Assembly: GCA_036278875.1 (NCBI GenBank)
Contig: DASUKF010000028.1
Span: forward strand, 1-9,242
Length of the DNA: 9,242 nt
DNA from: JANWLD01 sp036278875
GTDB lineage: Bacteria > Patescibacteriota > Saccharimonadia > Saccharimonadales > 2-12-FULL-41-12
Reading direction: 5' to 3'
A program made the translations under genes and the position numbers. Below the pieces are notes generated by a model. The model had not been told where the DNA came from and ran no database searches. It was given only the letters and a program-made list of their open reading frames with translations. Each line of letters begins with the position of its first letter. The first letter of the stretch is position 1. Of the stretch, positions 1-6,160 are shown piece by piece.

Positions 1-1227
1 GATATAATATCCGAAAGGTACGCTCCCGGTTCAAACTCCGGTATTTCCATAGTCATGCGGCATCCTCATCCCACTGAACAGGCCGAGGAAGATTCCATAA
101 CCAAGGAGAAGAAGTCCGGCGAAAGCAGTTCCGAGTATAAAAGCTATCATGTCGTCTTCATGGCCGAAATCGATGGCGACACAGTGCCGTTCGAGATACA
201 GACCGTAACCCGCTCCCAGGAGTGGAAGCATACTCTGGGAGTTGCCAGCGAAGTCCTGCGTAAAACCGGAAGCCAGCCCTCTCCGGACAGGCTTCATGAC
301 ATGGAGCATATAGGCAAAAGGCGACAGCACCTGATAGATAAGACTTTCGCGCAGCAGCTTATTCCCGGCTCCCTGATTAATATAACCAAAAACCTGCCGG
401 ACATAGGTTCTCCGGTTGACAGGGCTTATAAGCTGGTAGAATCCGGGGGCGTCAGAATGATGGTACCTACCGAAGAACTGGCCGGTTTCATCAGCGATGA
501 AATAGATACGGGCAAATTTGAAGGGGACATATTTCTTCCTCCTGCGGAGTTAAATATTGAAGATTTTATGTGGACGATTTCACGGCTTGACCCCAGTCTG
601 GGGCACAGTGAACAGATACAAAACGCTCTGAATATATTGATAAACCAGGAACTGCCATCCCGGCATAGCGGTGCGCCACAACTGGAAGAGCACTTGCTGC
701 CGACCGCGCTGCATGCGGCTCTTTTGGCCGCAAATTACATAAGGAATTCCGATATCAAAGATTCAAGCCGGTTCTTATCGGATACCATAACCGTGGCGCT
801 GCTTCATGACATCATAGAAGAAATAGAGGATGAGGAAGAAAAAGTGCAGATGGAAATCCAGATCCGGGACATGTTCGGTGACGAGGTAGCTGATAGTATT
901 AACGCTCTCACTTCACCGCAGGAAATCGAAGACCCGCACGAGCGGCGCACGGCATACGCTAAGCAGGTTGAAAACAACTGGATGGCGACTTTGGTCAAAC
1001 TGTCCGACCGGGCACAGAACCATCTGACGGATTTGGTCTATCTGGCCGAGTCCGATCCGACCGATAAGCAAGTTCGAAGAATTTATAAATATTTTGTAAA
1101 AACCCTGACATATTTCAACGCATTGTTCGAAAGCGAAAAACTGCCGCCTGATTACCGGGAAGTCTATAAAGTTATCATGACTACGGCCAAAACGATTTTT
1201 CCGGACTTACCTTACGAAATTATCTAA
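1..1227 (+). CDS. RelA/SpoT-like protein: partial synthetase-like segment followed by HD hydrolase domain (5' partial)
   Basis: Probable (p)ppGpp-type alarmone enzyme. The reading frame is open to base 1, and the first ATG (55) has no ribosome site and lies inside a recognisable domain, so the gene probably begins before the window. Counting from that ATG as residue 1, residues 28-69 (SEYKSYHVVF, then VPFEIQT and a W) match the end of the RelA/SpoT nucleotidyltransferase domain, whose consensus is GYrSlH followed by vEiQiRT and W; the usual R of QIRT is absent. Residues 203-330 look like the RelA/SpoT HD hydrolase: RHSGAP with H213, LLHDIIEE (H251, D252, E255, E256) and VKLSDR (K315, D318). 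The canonical order in long Rel proteins is hydrolase then synthetase, so the order here is reversed. The middle part (about 100-200) is not recognised. No TGS or ACT domain follows. The HD assignment is fairly secure; the synthetase assignment is likely; activity of either is unknown. Confidence 0.72.
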   Translation, partial: DIISERYAPGSNSGISIVMRHPHPTEQAEEDSITKEKKSGESSSEYKSYHVVFMAEIDGDTVPFEIQTVTRSQEWKHTLGVASEVLRKTGSQPSPDRLHDMEHIGKRRQHLIDKTFAQQLIPGSLINITKNLPDIGSPVDRAYKLVESGGVRMMVPTEELAGFISDEIDTGKFEGDIFLPPAELNIEDFMWTISRLDPSLGHSEQIQNALNILINQELPSRHSGAPQLEEHLLPTALHAALLAANYIRNSDIKDSSRFLSDTITVALLHDIIEEIEDEEEKVQMEIQIRDMFGDEVADSINALTSPQEIEDPHERRTAYAKQVENNWMATLVKLSDRAQNHLTDLVYLAESDPTDKQVRRIYKYFVKTLTYFNALFESEKLPPDYREVYKVIMTTAKTIFPDLPYEII

Positions 1228-1231
1228 AATA

Positions 1232-1260
1232 TTGATTTTTTGTCTATTTTTTGGTATAAT
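1232..1260 (+). promoter_or_regulatory. sigma70-type promoter with extended -10, near-leaderless
   Basis: A -35 box TTGATT (1232-1237) is followed after 17 nt by a perfect extended -10, TGGTATAAT (1252-1260). Transcription would begin near 1267, only about 3 nt before the ATG at 1270, so the message of the next gene would be essentially leaderless. The promoter lies directly after the stop codon of the upstream gene, so the downstream genes can be expressed independently of it. Confidence 0.75.
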
Positions 1261-1269
1261 ATATTAATA

Positions 1270-1650
1270 ATGTCAGAAGTACTTGTACAGTCATGGGATT
1301 TCGGTAAAATCAGACACGATAACGGCTTCGTGCCGGTGCCTGTAACGTACCCGAAAGCCAGCGAACGGATATATGAGCTGTTCACGCAGCGGAATAACGC
1401 CATGGTAGAAATAATGAAAGGCCGGCGAGCCAATATTATGGCCGAAGAAGTGGGCGTAGAGACGGTAAGTACTTTCGCGGCAGATGATGCGGAAGCTGAA
1501 TGCATGATTGAAGCGGTCAGTGACGAATTCGGTTGCCCTGAAAGCCTGCGAGAGATATTCCAACCTATACTAAAGGCCTACAGGGAGTCTGCTGTCGAAG
1601 GTCCTGTAGGCACCGCTGAGATGCCCGACCTTTCCGAATTCGATTCCTAG
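1270..1650 (+). CDS. small acidic hypothetical protein
   Basis: A 126-residue protein of unknown function. I chose the ATG at 1270 over an in-frame TTG at 1240 because the TTG lies inside the promoter spacer, upstream of the expected transcription start. The N-terminal part contains a basic patch (NNAMVEIMKGRRANIM); the C-terminal half is strongly acidic (DDAEAE, SDEFG, ending PDLSEFDS). There is no signal peptide, membrane segment or obvious metal motif, so it is probably a soluble cytoplasmic protein. It sits between an alarmone-type gene and a P-loop kinase and is separated from the latter by 28 nt, so co-transcription is possible. I recognise no family. Codon and base use match the neighbours, which supports a real gene. 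Confidence 0.65.
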   Translation: MSEVLVQSWDFGKIRHDNGFVPVPVTYPKASERIYELFTQRNNAMVEIMKGRRANIMAEEVGVETVSTFAADDAEAECMIEAVSDEFGCPESLREIFQPILKAYRESAVEGPVGTAEMPDLSEFDS

Positions 1651-1665
1651 CAGGCAATAATTCTG

Positions 1666-1671
1666 TATAGT
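1666..1671 (+). promoter_or_regulatory. possible -10 box before the P-loop kinase gene
   Basis: TATAGT at 1666-1671 ends 7 nt before the ATG at 1679, so transcription would begin almost at the start codon, as at 1270. No convincing -35 box is seen at the right distance, so this is weak. The arrangement is noted because it repeats the near-leaderless pattern. Confidence 0.35.
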
Positions 1672-1678
1672 TATACAT

Positions 1679-2203
1679 ATGAGCAAACCGACCCTATATC
1701 TTATGCTGGGCTACCCGGGAGCCGGGAAGACCACCGTATCCGAGCTGATATCAAAAGTTACCGGCGCCGTTCATCTTAACAGCGACCAGTTCAGACTGCA
1801 CATGTTCAAGGAGCCGCTTGGTATATCCGAGACAGAGCACGAATACATGTACAAAATGCTCGACCATATAACCGAGCAGACCTTAAAAAGCGGTAAAAGC
1901 GTCATTTATGACGCCAACCTGAACCGTCATGCGCACAGGCAGGAAAAATACGATATCTGCAAGCGCACCGGTGCTGCGGCCAAATTGATATGGGTCAAGA
2001 CAGATGCCGATGAAGCACGCAAACGCGCTACCGTCGAAGCGGCGGAGCATCCGGAGCACAGACCTTTCGGCAATATGGATCCGGATACTTTCGATAGGCT
2101 TGTAAACCAGATGGAGCCGCCCAGGGACAACGAAACAGTAATTATCGTAGACGGCAGCCGTATCAGCGAAGAATCAATCAAAAACGCTATCACCCAAGAC
2201 TAA
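1679..2203 (+). CDS. P-loop kinase (AAA_33 / zeta-toxin-like nucleoside or small-molecule kinase fold)
   Basis: A 174-residue soluble P-loop phosphotransferase. Walker A is GYPGAGKT at residues 11-18. NSDQFR (34-39) carries an Asp in the position typical of kinases of this group, and VIYDANLNR (75-83) is the second-strand motif (hydrophobic, D-x-N) of the AAA_33 / polynucleotide-kinase-like family. R114, K115 and R116 could form the lid, and the DPDTFDRLVNQMEPP stretch resembles the C-terminal part of these enzymes. The length is normal for a single-domain kinase. The substrate cannot be read from the sequence; nucleosides, nucleic-acid ends, sugars and antibiotics are all phosphorylated by relatives. 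No antitoxin-like partner is obvious, although the small gene upstream is adjacent. Its TAA stop overlaps the stop codon of the convergent glycosyltransferase gene. Confidence 0.8.
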   Translation: MSKPTLYLMLGYPGAGKTTVSELISKVTGAVHLNSDQFRLHMFKEPLGISETEHEYMYKMLDHITEQTLKSGKSVIYDANLNRHAHRQEKYDICKRTGAAAKLIWVKTDADEARKRATVEAAEHPEHRPFGNMDPDTFDRLVNQMEPPRDNETVIIVDGSRISEESIKNAITQD

Positions 2204-3042
2204 ATATCTATCAGATAAGCCAGCCTTGACATCAGCATCCGTATCGGTGCGATATCCCGGGCCGGCCGCAAAATATAATGGTCAAACGCTATTACCGGCG
2301 CCAGCAGAACAGCCGTGGACCAGGCTAGGGTAAAGCCGGCAGTTATAAACATGCCTTTTCTTATATAAAACGTCTTGATAGACCTGGTCTGATAAGAAAT
2401 CTGCTTAAGCAAGGGGCGGTGCACGGCCCTGTAGGATACGCCTACACGGTTATCTATATTTTCTATACGGCCGTATCCGGCAAGACAAAAGCCAAGGTCA
2501 TAATCTTCCCATATGTCAGGCCTGAGCAGAAGTTCGTCCTTGATCTTCGGCCAGGCACTTTTTCTGAAGGCACAGTTCGCACCCCACATCAGCTTATGGC
2601 CTGCAAATATGTAAGCTATCCGGTAATAGAAATTGAACAGCAATTCTCCGAATCTTTTAAGCACTATGTCATAGGCTACGCCGCGGCCCGCGGCCGCTAC
2701 GGTCTTCGGATGAGCTTGAAAAAATTTCAGATTCTTCTCGACCCAGTCAACAGGCAGGATGGTATCGGCATCTATCCGGCCGATTATATCGCCTTTGGCT
2801 ACAGCGAAACCGGTGTGCTGGGCATACGCCTGGTGCTGGCGTGTTTCATGCACGACTTTGACAAAATCATATCTTTTCGCGATATCCGTCGTAGAATCCG
2901 TGGAATTGTTATCTACCACTATAACTTCCAGAGGTGTTATGGTCTGTCCGGCTATGGAATCAAGGCAGCCCGCAAGATAGTCTTCCTCGTTATAAGCTGG
3001 TATGATTATCGAAAGCGTTAATGCTTTTTGTGTTTCACTCAC
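2200..3042 (-). CDS. family 2 glycosyltransferase with C-terminal membrane segment
   Basis: A GT-A fold glycosyltransferase that would move a sugar from a nucleotide-sugar donor to a membrane or surface acceptor. I chose the GTG at 3042 (280 residues) rather than the ATG at 3102, because the longer form overlaps the divergent gene by 30 bp and adds residues before the fold begins. Numbering from the GTG: SIIIPAYNEE (11-20) is the first strand, VDNNSTD (43-49) binds the nucleotide, DAD (91-93) is the metal-binding DxD motif, GANCAFRKSAW (154-164) is typical of the acceptor side, and WED (178-180) supplies the likely catalytic acid. A hydrophobic stretch at about 231-253 should anchor the C-terminus in the membrane. 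The acceptor is unknown. Divergence from a glycosidase-like gene suggests envelope glycan work. Its TAG stop overlaps the stop of the kinase gene by tail-to-tail contact. Confidence 0.87.
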   Translation of the reverse strand: MSETQKALTLSIIIPAYNEEDYLAGCLDSIAGQTITPLEVIVVDNNSTDSTTDIAKRYDFVKVVHETRQHQAYAQHTGFAVAKGDIIGRIDADTILPVDWVEKNLKFFQAHPKTVAAAGRGVAYDIVLKRFGELLFNFYYRIAYIFAGHKLMWGANCAFRKSAWPKIKDELLLRPDIWEDYDLGFCLAGYGRIENIDNRVGVSYRAVHRPLLKQISYQTRSIKTFYIRKGMFITAGFTLAWSTAVLLAPVIAFDHYILRPARDIAPIRMLMSRLAYLIDI

Positions 3043-3072
3043 TACAACCAATATTAGCAAATTTTTTAGATA
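3028..3072. promoter_or_regulatory. short divergent promoter region
   Basis: Only about 30 bp separate the GTG of the glycosyltransferase (3042, minus) from the ATG of the glycosidase-like gene (3073, plus). On the plus strand TTGTGT (3028-3033) and ATATTA (3051-3056) are 17 nt apart; on the minus strand TAATAT (3056-3051) is a possible -10. The two -10 boxes would overlap, so the two genes could share or compete for polymerase. The matches are mediocre. Confidence 0.3.
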
Positions 3073-4227
3073 ATGCCGCAAAAATACAAGCCGTTCCTGC
3101 ACGCCCTCTCAGCCAATATCCAGACAGTTTTGAACTGGCTTGGCCTGGGTATTCCGAGGAGTCGCTGGGGCAAAAGGATACTGCTAAGCCTGCTTGCGCT
3201 CATCCTGCTAAGCATCGCCGGCATGTACGGTATCGCCAGATGGTACATTGCCGAGCACGCCGACGAACCTCTGGTCATCGGCGCGACGTTCGTGCCTGAT
3301 TACGCTCGCGGATTCGGCCTTGACCCGCACCAGACCTTGAACGCGGTGATACATGATCTGGGCATAAAAAGGCTCAGACTGGTCAGCTACTGGAACGACA
3401 ACGAGCCTTCGCAGGGTAAATACGATTTTTCCGAGCTTGACTGGGAATTCAAAACGGCGGAAGAAAACGGCGTGCAGGTCAGTCTGGCGATAGGCCTGCG
3501 TCAGCCGCGCTGGCCGGAATGCCACATGCCCGACTGGGCCGCCTCGCAGCCTATGGACATCTGGGCAAAGGAACTTAAAACATACATGGGCAAAGTCATC
3601 GACAGGTACAAGGACAGTCCCGCTCTCGATAGTTACCAGCTTGAGAACGAGTATTTTCTGACTGTCTTCGGCAAATGCACCGACGCCAGCCGCTCGCGGC
3701 TGATAGACGAGTTCAATTTTGTAAAGTCCAAAGACAGCAGGCATCCTATCATCATTACCCGGAGCAACAACGCCGTACCCAGCTGGCCTATCGGTCAGCC
3801 GCGCGCCGACATCAACGGAGCATCCATATATAAAAGGGTGTGGGATAAGACTGTCACCGACCGCTACTTCGAGTATCCGTTCCCGGCCTGGTTCTATGCG
3901 TTCTTGGCCGGCGGGGAAGAACTGACTACCGGCAGGAACACCATCATCCATGAACTGCAGGCCGAAGCATGGCTTCCCGACAGTGCAGGCTTCGGCAAGA
4001 CAATACCGAGGATGAACGACATAGCTTCCATACCCGAACAGAACAAGTCTCTGGACGCGAAAAAGCTGGGGCAAAGGTTCGATTACGGCGTGGCCACGGG
4101 TATGCGTACCATCGATCTATGGGGCGTAGAATGGTGGTACTGGCGCAAAGAAGTAGCCCACGACCCCAGCTTGTGGAACGTAGGCAAGGCCAAGATTGCC
4201 GAATACAACGGCAAAATAGGTAACTAG
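3073..4227 (+). CDS. membrane-anchored TIM-barrel glycoside hydrolase-like protein (clan GH-A type)
   Basis: A 384-residue protein with a basic N-terminal segment, one membrane span (about 36-57, LLSLLALILLSIAG) and a large extracytoplasmic domain, so it is a type II membrane-anchored exoenzyme. The SYWNDNEPSQGKYDF motif (105-119) is the typical early strand of clan GH-A barrels, YQLENEYF (188-195) places the likely acid/base at E193 after N192, and HELQAEAW (293-300) gives a candidate nucleophile at E298. WGVEWWYW (350-357) fits the sugar-lining aromatic cluster at the end of the barrel. The protein would cleave or remodel glycosidic bonds outside the cell, but the family (GH5, GH39, GH42-like or new) and the substrate are not clear. 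A divergent glycosyltransferase next door suggests a shared glycan. There is no signal-peptidase site or lipobox. Confidence 0.75.
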   Translation: MPQKYKPFLHALSANIQTVLNWLGLGIPRSRWGKRILLSLLALILLSIAGMYGIARWYIAEHADEPLVIGATFVPDYARGFGLDPHQTLNAVIHDLGIKRLRLVSYWNDNEPSQGKYDFSELDWEFKTAEENGVQVSLAIGLRQPRWPECHMPDWAASQPMDIWAKELKTYMGKVIDRYKDSPALDSYQLENEYFLTVFGKCTDASRSRLIDEFNFVKSKDSRHPIIITRSNNAVPSWPIGQPRADINGASIYKRVWDKTVTDRYFEYPFPAWFYAFLAGGEELTTGRNTIIHELQAEAWLPDSAGFGKTIPRMNDIASIPEQNKSLDAKKLGQRFDYGVATGMRTIDLWGVEWWYWRKEVAHDPSLWNVGKAKIAEYNGKIGN

Positions 4228-4235
4228 ACCATATA

Positions 4236-4264
4236 TTGTAAATTTTATCAATATAAATCATACT
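4236..4264 (+). promoter_or_regulatory. promoter of smpB
   Basis: TTGTAA (4236-4241) and CATACT (4259-4264) are separated by 17 nt, in the only gap before smpB. Transcription would start around 4271, about 4 nt before the ATG at 4275, again nearly leaderless. The -35 matches well; the -10 is moderate. Confidence 0.5.
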
Positions 4265-4274
4265 AATAGCTGTT

Positions 4275-4736
4275 ATGGCTAAGAAGGCTAAGAAAAAGAC
4301 CGCTATTATATCCAACAGGCGGGCCCGTTATGATTACGAGCTCGCTGATAGCCTTATTGCCGGAATTTCCCTGACCGGGCGTGAAACCAAGTCCCTGCGC
4401 CTGGGCCACGGTCATTTGCGCGGAGCCTATGTAACCGCCAGAAACGGGGAGCTGTGGCTGATAAATGCCACCATTACCAGCGCGAACGGATATACGATTA
4501 CTCCAGAGGACCAGACCCGGCCGAGAAAGCTTCTAGTCAAGAAACGCGAGCTGGCGGCGCTTTTGAAGTCCAAGGATGAAGGGAAGACACTCGTACCCTT
4601 GGAGCTTCTGACCAAAAGCCGTTATATCAAACTCAGACTGTCCATAGGCAAAGGCAAGAAACGCTACGACAAACGCCAGAGTATCAAAAAGAGAGAAGAA
4701 GCCCGGCAAACTGCGCGGGAACTCAAATCAAGGTAA
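4275..4736 (+). CDS. smpB: SsrA-binding protein SmpB
   Basis: SmpB binds tmRNA (SsrA) and brings it to stalled ribosomes for trans-translation. The 153-residue length is normal. After a lysine-rich start, the protein shows the family signatures in order: NRRARYDYEL (14-23), GISLTGRETKSLRLGHGHLRGAYV (about 30-53), GELWLINATI (58-67), RKLLVKKREL (83-92), TLVPLELL (104-111) and the C-terminal GKKRYDKRQSIKKREEAR tail that enters the decoding site. The segment that is usually PYeqgn.nh.p.R is replaced by ANGYTITPEDQTRPR, so this is a divergent member. No recognisable ssrA gene lies in the window. There is no ribosome site before the ATG. It converges on the histidine kinase gene with only 2 nt between stops and no terminator hairpin visible. 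Confidence 0.95.
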   Translation: MAKKAKKKTAIISNRRARYDYELADSLIAGISLTGRETKSLRLGHGHLRGAYVTARNGELWLINATITSANGYTITPEDQTRPRKLLVKKRELAALLKSKDEGKTLVPLELLTKSRYIKLRLSIGKGKKRYDKRQSIKKREEARQTARELKSR

Positions 4737-4738
4737 TA

Positions 4739-6154
4739 CTAGCCTTTTAACGGGAGCGAGGCGGTAAAGGTCGAGCCTTCGCCCATTTTGCTTTCAGCCT
4801 TTATATCGCCGCCGTGCTGGCGCATTATCAGCCTGCTTAGATATAGACCTATGCCAATACCTTCGTAATCATAATTAAGCGTGCTTGTGCCTCTGTGGAA
4901 CTTGGTAAACAACTGCGGCATCTCGCCGGTATTTATACCAATGCCCGTATCCTGCACCTTGAATATCAGCTGTCCGTCTTCTACGAATGCATCTATCTTA
5001 ATCGAGCCGCCTGCCTTGGTGAACTTGATGGCGTTGTCTACAAGATTACCGAGGGCACTTCGTATATTCGTCGCGCTGATAACCATGCTTATATCATCCG
5101 GGACGCTGTTATTGAATTGCCAGTCCAGGTCCTTCTTAGTAGCAAGCAGTCCGAACTCCTTGTCTATAGCCTCAATGAATCCCTTCATCTTTTCCGGTGA
5201 TTTACGCATGATTGATTTGCCGGTTTCCATGGTGGATATGGTCAGGACGTTTTCAGCCAGCAGGTGCAGGCGAACCACGCTTTCTTCTATGGTATTGATG
5301 ATATTCTTCAGCTCGCCGGACGAGTCCACGCTCTTGGCCAGGTCGATATAGCCCTGGATTATCGTTATCGGCGTGCGCAGATTGTGCGAGGCTATCATCA
5401 TAAACTCGCTCTTCATTTTGTCCAGTTCCCGCAGCTTGGCTATGTCCGCCTTCAAAAAATCCGCCATTCTTTCGACAGATGCCGCCAGGTCTCCGATCTC
5501 ATCATTGTTTTTCGAAGTTATCTTATGGTCGAAATCGCCCGAGCTTATAATATTGGCCGATTCACTGACCCTGTTCAGGGGCTTTATGAATAGCCATTCC
5601 AGCAGGATTCCCGTACCGGCTATGGTCAGGATGAGCGTTCCTATGGCGATGTAGATTATAAGTTTTATGACTTCGCCGACGTTCTCTTCAACCCTTTTGG
5701 TGGATATGCTGTAGACGATAGAGTAGCGGTGTGCCCCGGAATCCTCGAAGAAAGGCTGAACGACCTCTACTATATATTTCTTATCGTTCTTCAGGTACTT
5801 CGCATCAAAAGAGCTGGCCAAATCTTCGGGCAGGGAAGCCGGCTTGTTCTTGTCGCTGCTGTATAGGACGGTACCGTCAACCGAAACTATGCGTATGGCA
5901 TTTACATCCGGGTCAAGCGCCAGAAAATTATTTACCTGCTGGGTTATGCGTATCTTGCCGGAATCCTTGTATAGGGCGAAGGTATCTCCTATAGGCTTGG
6001 TAGCGAGCGATGCATAAGATTTTGACTGTTCGTTCAGGCTGGAGCGCAGTCTGTTCGTGTTCTGATTGAGCAGGATATAGGTAATGACGGTGAATATCAA
6101 AATCAGCGAGAAGCTGACCGTCATCAGGACTTTTATGCGTATACTTAGCCGCAT
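4739..6154 (-). CDS. membrane sensor histidine kinase (HAMP, HisKA, HATPase_c)
   Basis: A 471-residue two-component sensor that should autophosphorylate on His and pass phosphate to a response regulator not present here. In order: membrane span about 10-30; extracytoplasmic sensor about 31-160, single Cache-like in size; second span about 163-186; HAMP about 188-240; dimerisation box with SHNLRTP and phospho-acceptor H257; N box LGNLVDNAIKF (N370, N374); G1 DTGIGI (402-407); F box LFTKFHRG (415-422); G2 EGIGIGL (431-437). The residue after the His is Asn, not the usual Glu or Asp, although HNLRTP kinases are known. The ATG is 6 nt after the stop of the binding-protein gene and has no ribosome site, so the two are almost certainly translated from one message. 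The context suggests that it senses a ligand bound by that protein. Confidence 0.93.
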   Translation of the reverse strand: MRLSIRIKVLMTVSFSLILIFTVITYILLNQNTNRLRSSLNEQSKSYASLATKPIGDTFALYKDSGKIRITQQVNNFLALDPDVNAIRIVSVDGTVLYSSDKNKPASLPEDLASSFDAKYLKNDKKYIVEVVQPFFEDSGAHRYSIVYSISTKRVEENVGEVIKLIIYIAIGTLILTIAGTGILLEWLFIKPLNRVSESANIISSGDFDHKITSKNNDEIGDLAASVERMADFLKADIAKLRELDKMKSEFMMIASHNLRTPITIIQGYIDLAKSVDSSGELKNIINTIEESVVRLHLLAENVLTISTMETGKSIMRKSPEKMKGFIEAIDKEFGLLATKKDLDWQFNNSVPDDISMVISATNIRSALGNLVDNAIKFTKAGGSIKIDAFVEDGQLIFKVQDTGIGINTGEMPQLFTKFHRGTSTLNYDYEGIGIGLYLSRLIMRQHGGDIKAESKMGEGSTFTASLPLKG

Positions 6155-6160
6155 ATCCGG

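Noticed and set aside
31..330. Minus-strand frame with hydrophobic stretches
   Set aside because: It lies opposite the RelA/SpoT-like coding frame, which has recognisable motifs; the hydrophobic look comes from the complementary codons.
1679..2203. Zeta toxin of a toxin-antitoxin pair with the small gene upstream
   Set aside because: The kinase fold is shared by many non-toxin enzymes, the upstream protein has no antitoxin-like features I can identify, and each gene may have its own promoter; not enough to claim.
2419..3021. Plus-strand frame of 200 codons
   Set aside because: Antisense to the glycosyltransferase, whose DxD and nucleotide-binding motifs are unambiguous.
3208..4074. Long minus-strand frame of 288 codons
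   Set aside because: It mirrors the glycosidase-like gene, has no family motif, and its composition (many G, V, R, F) is typical of an antisense shadow in GC-rich DNA.
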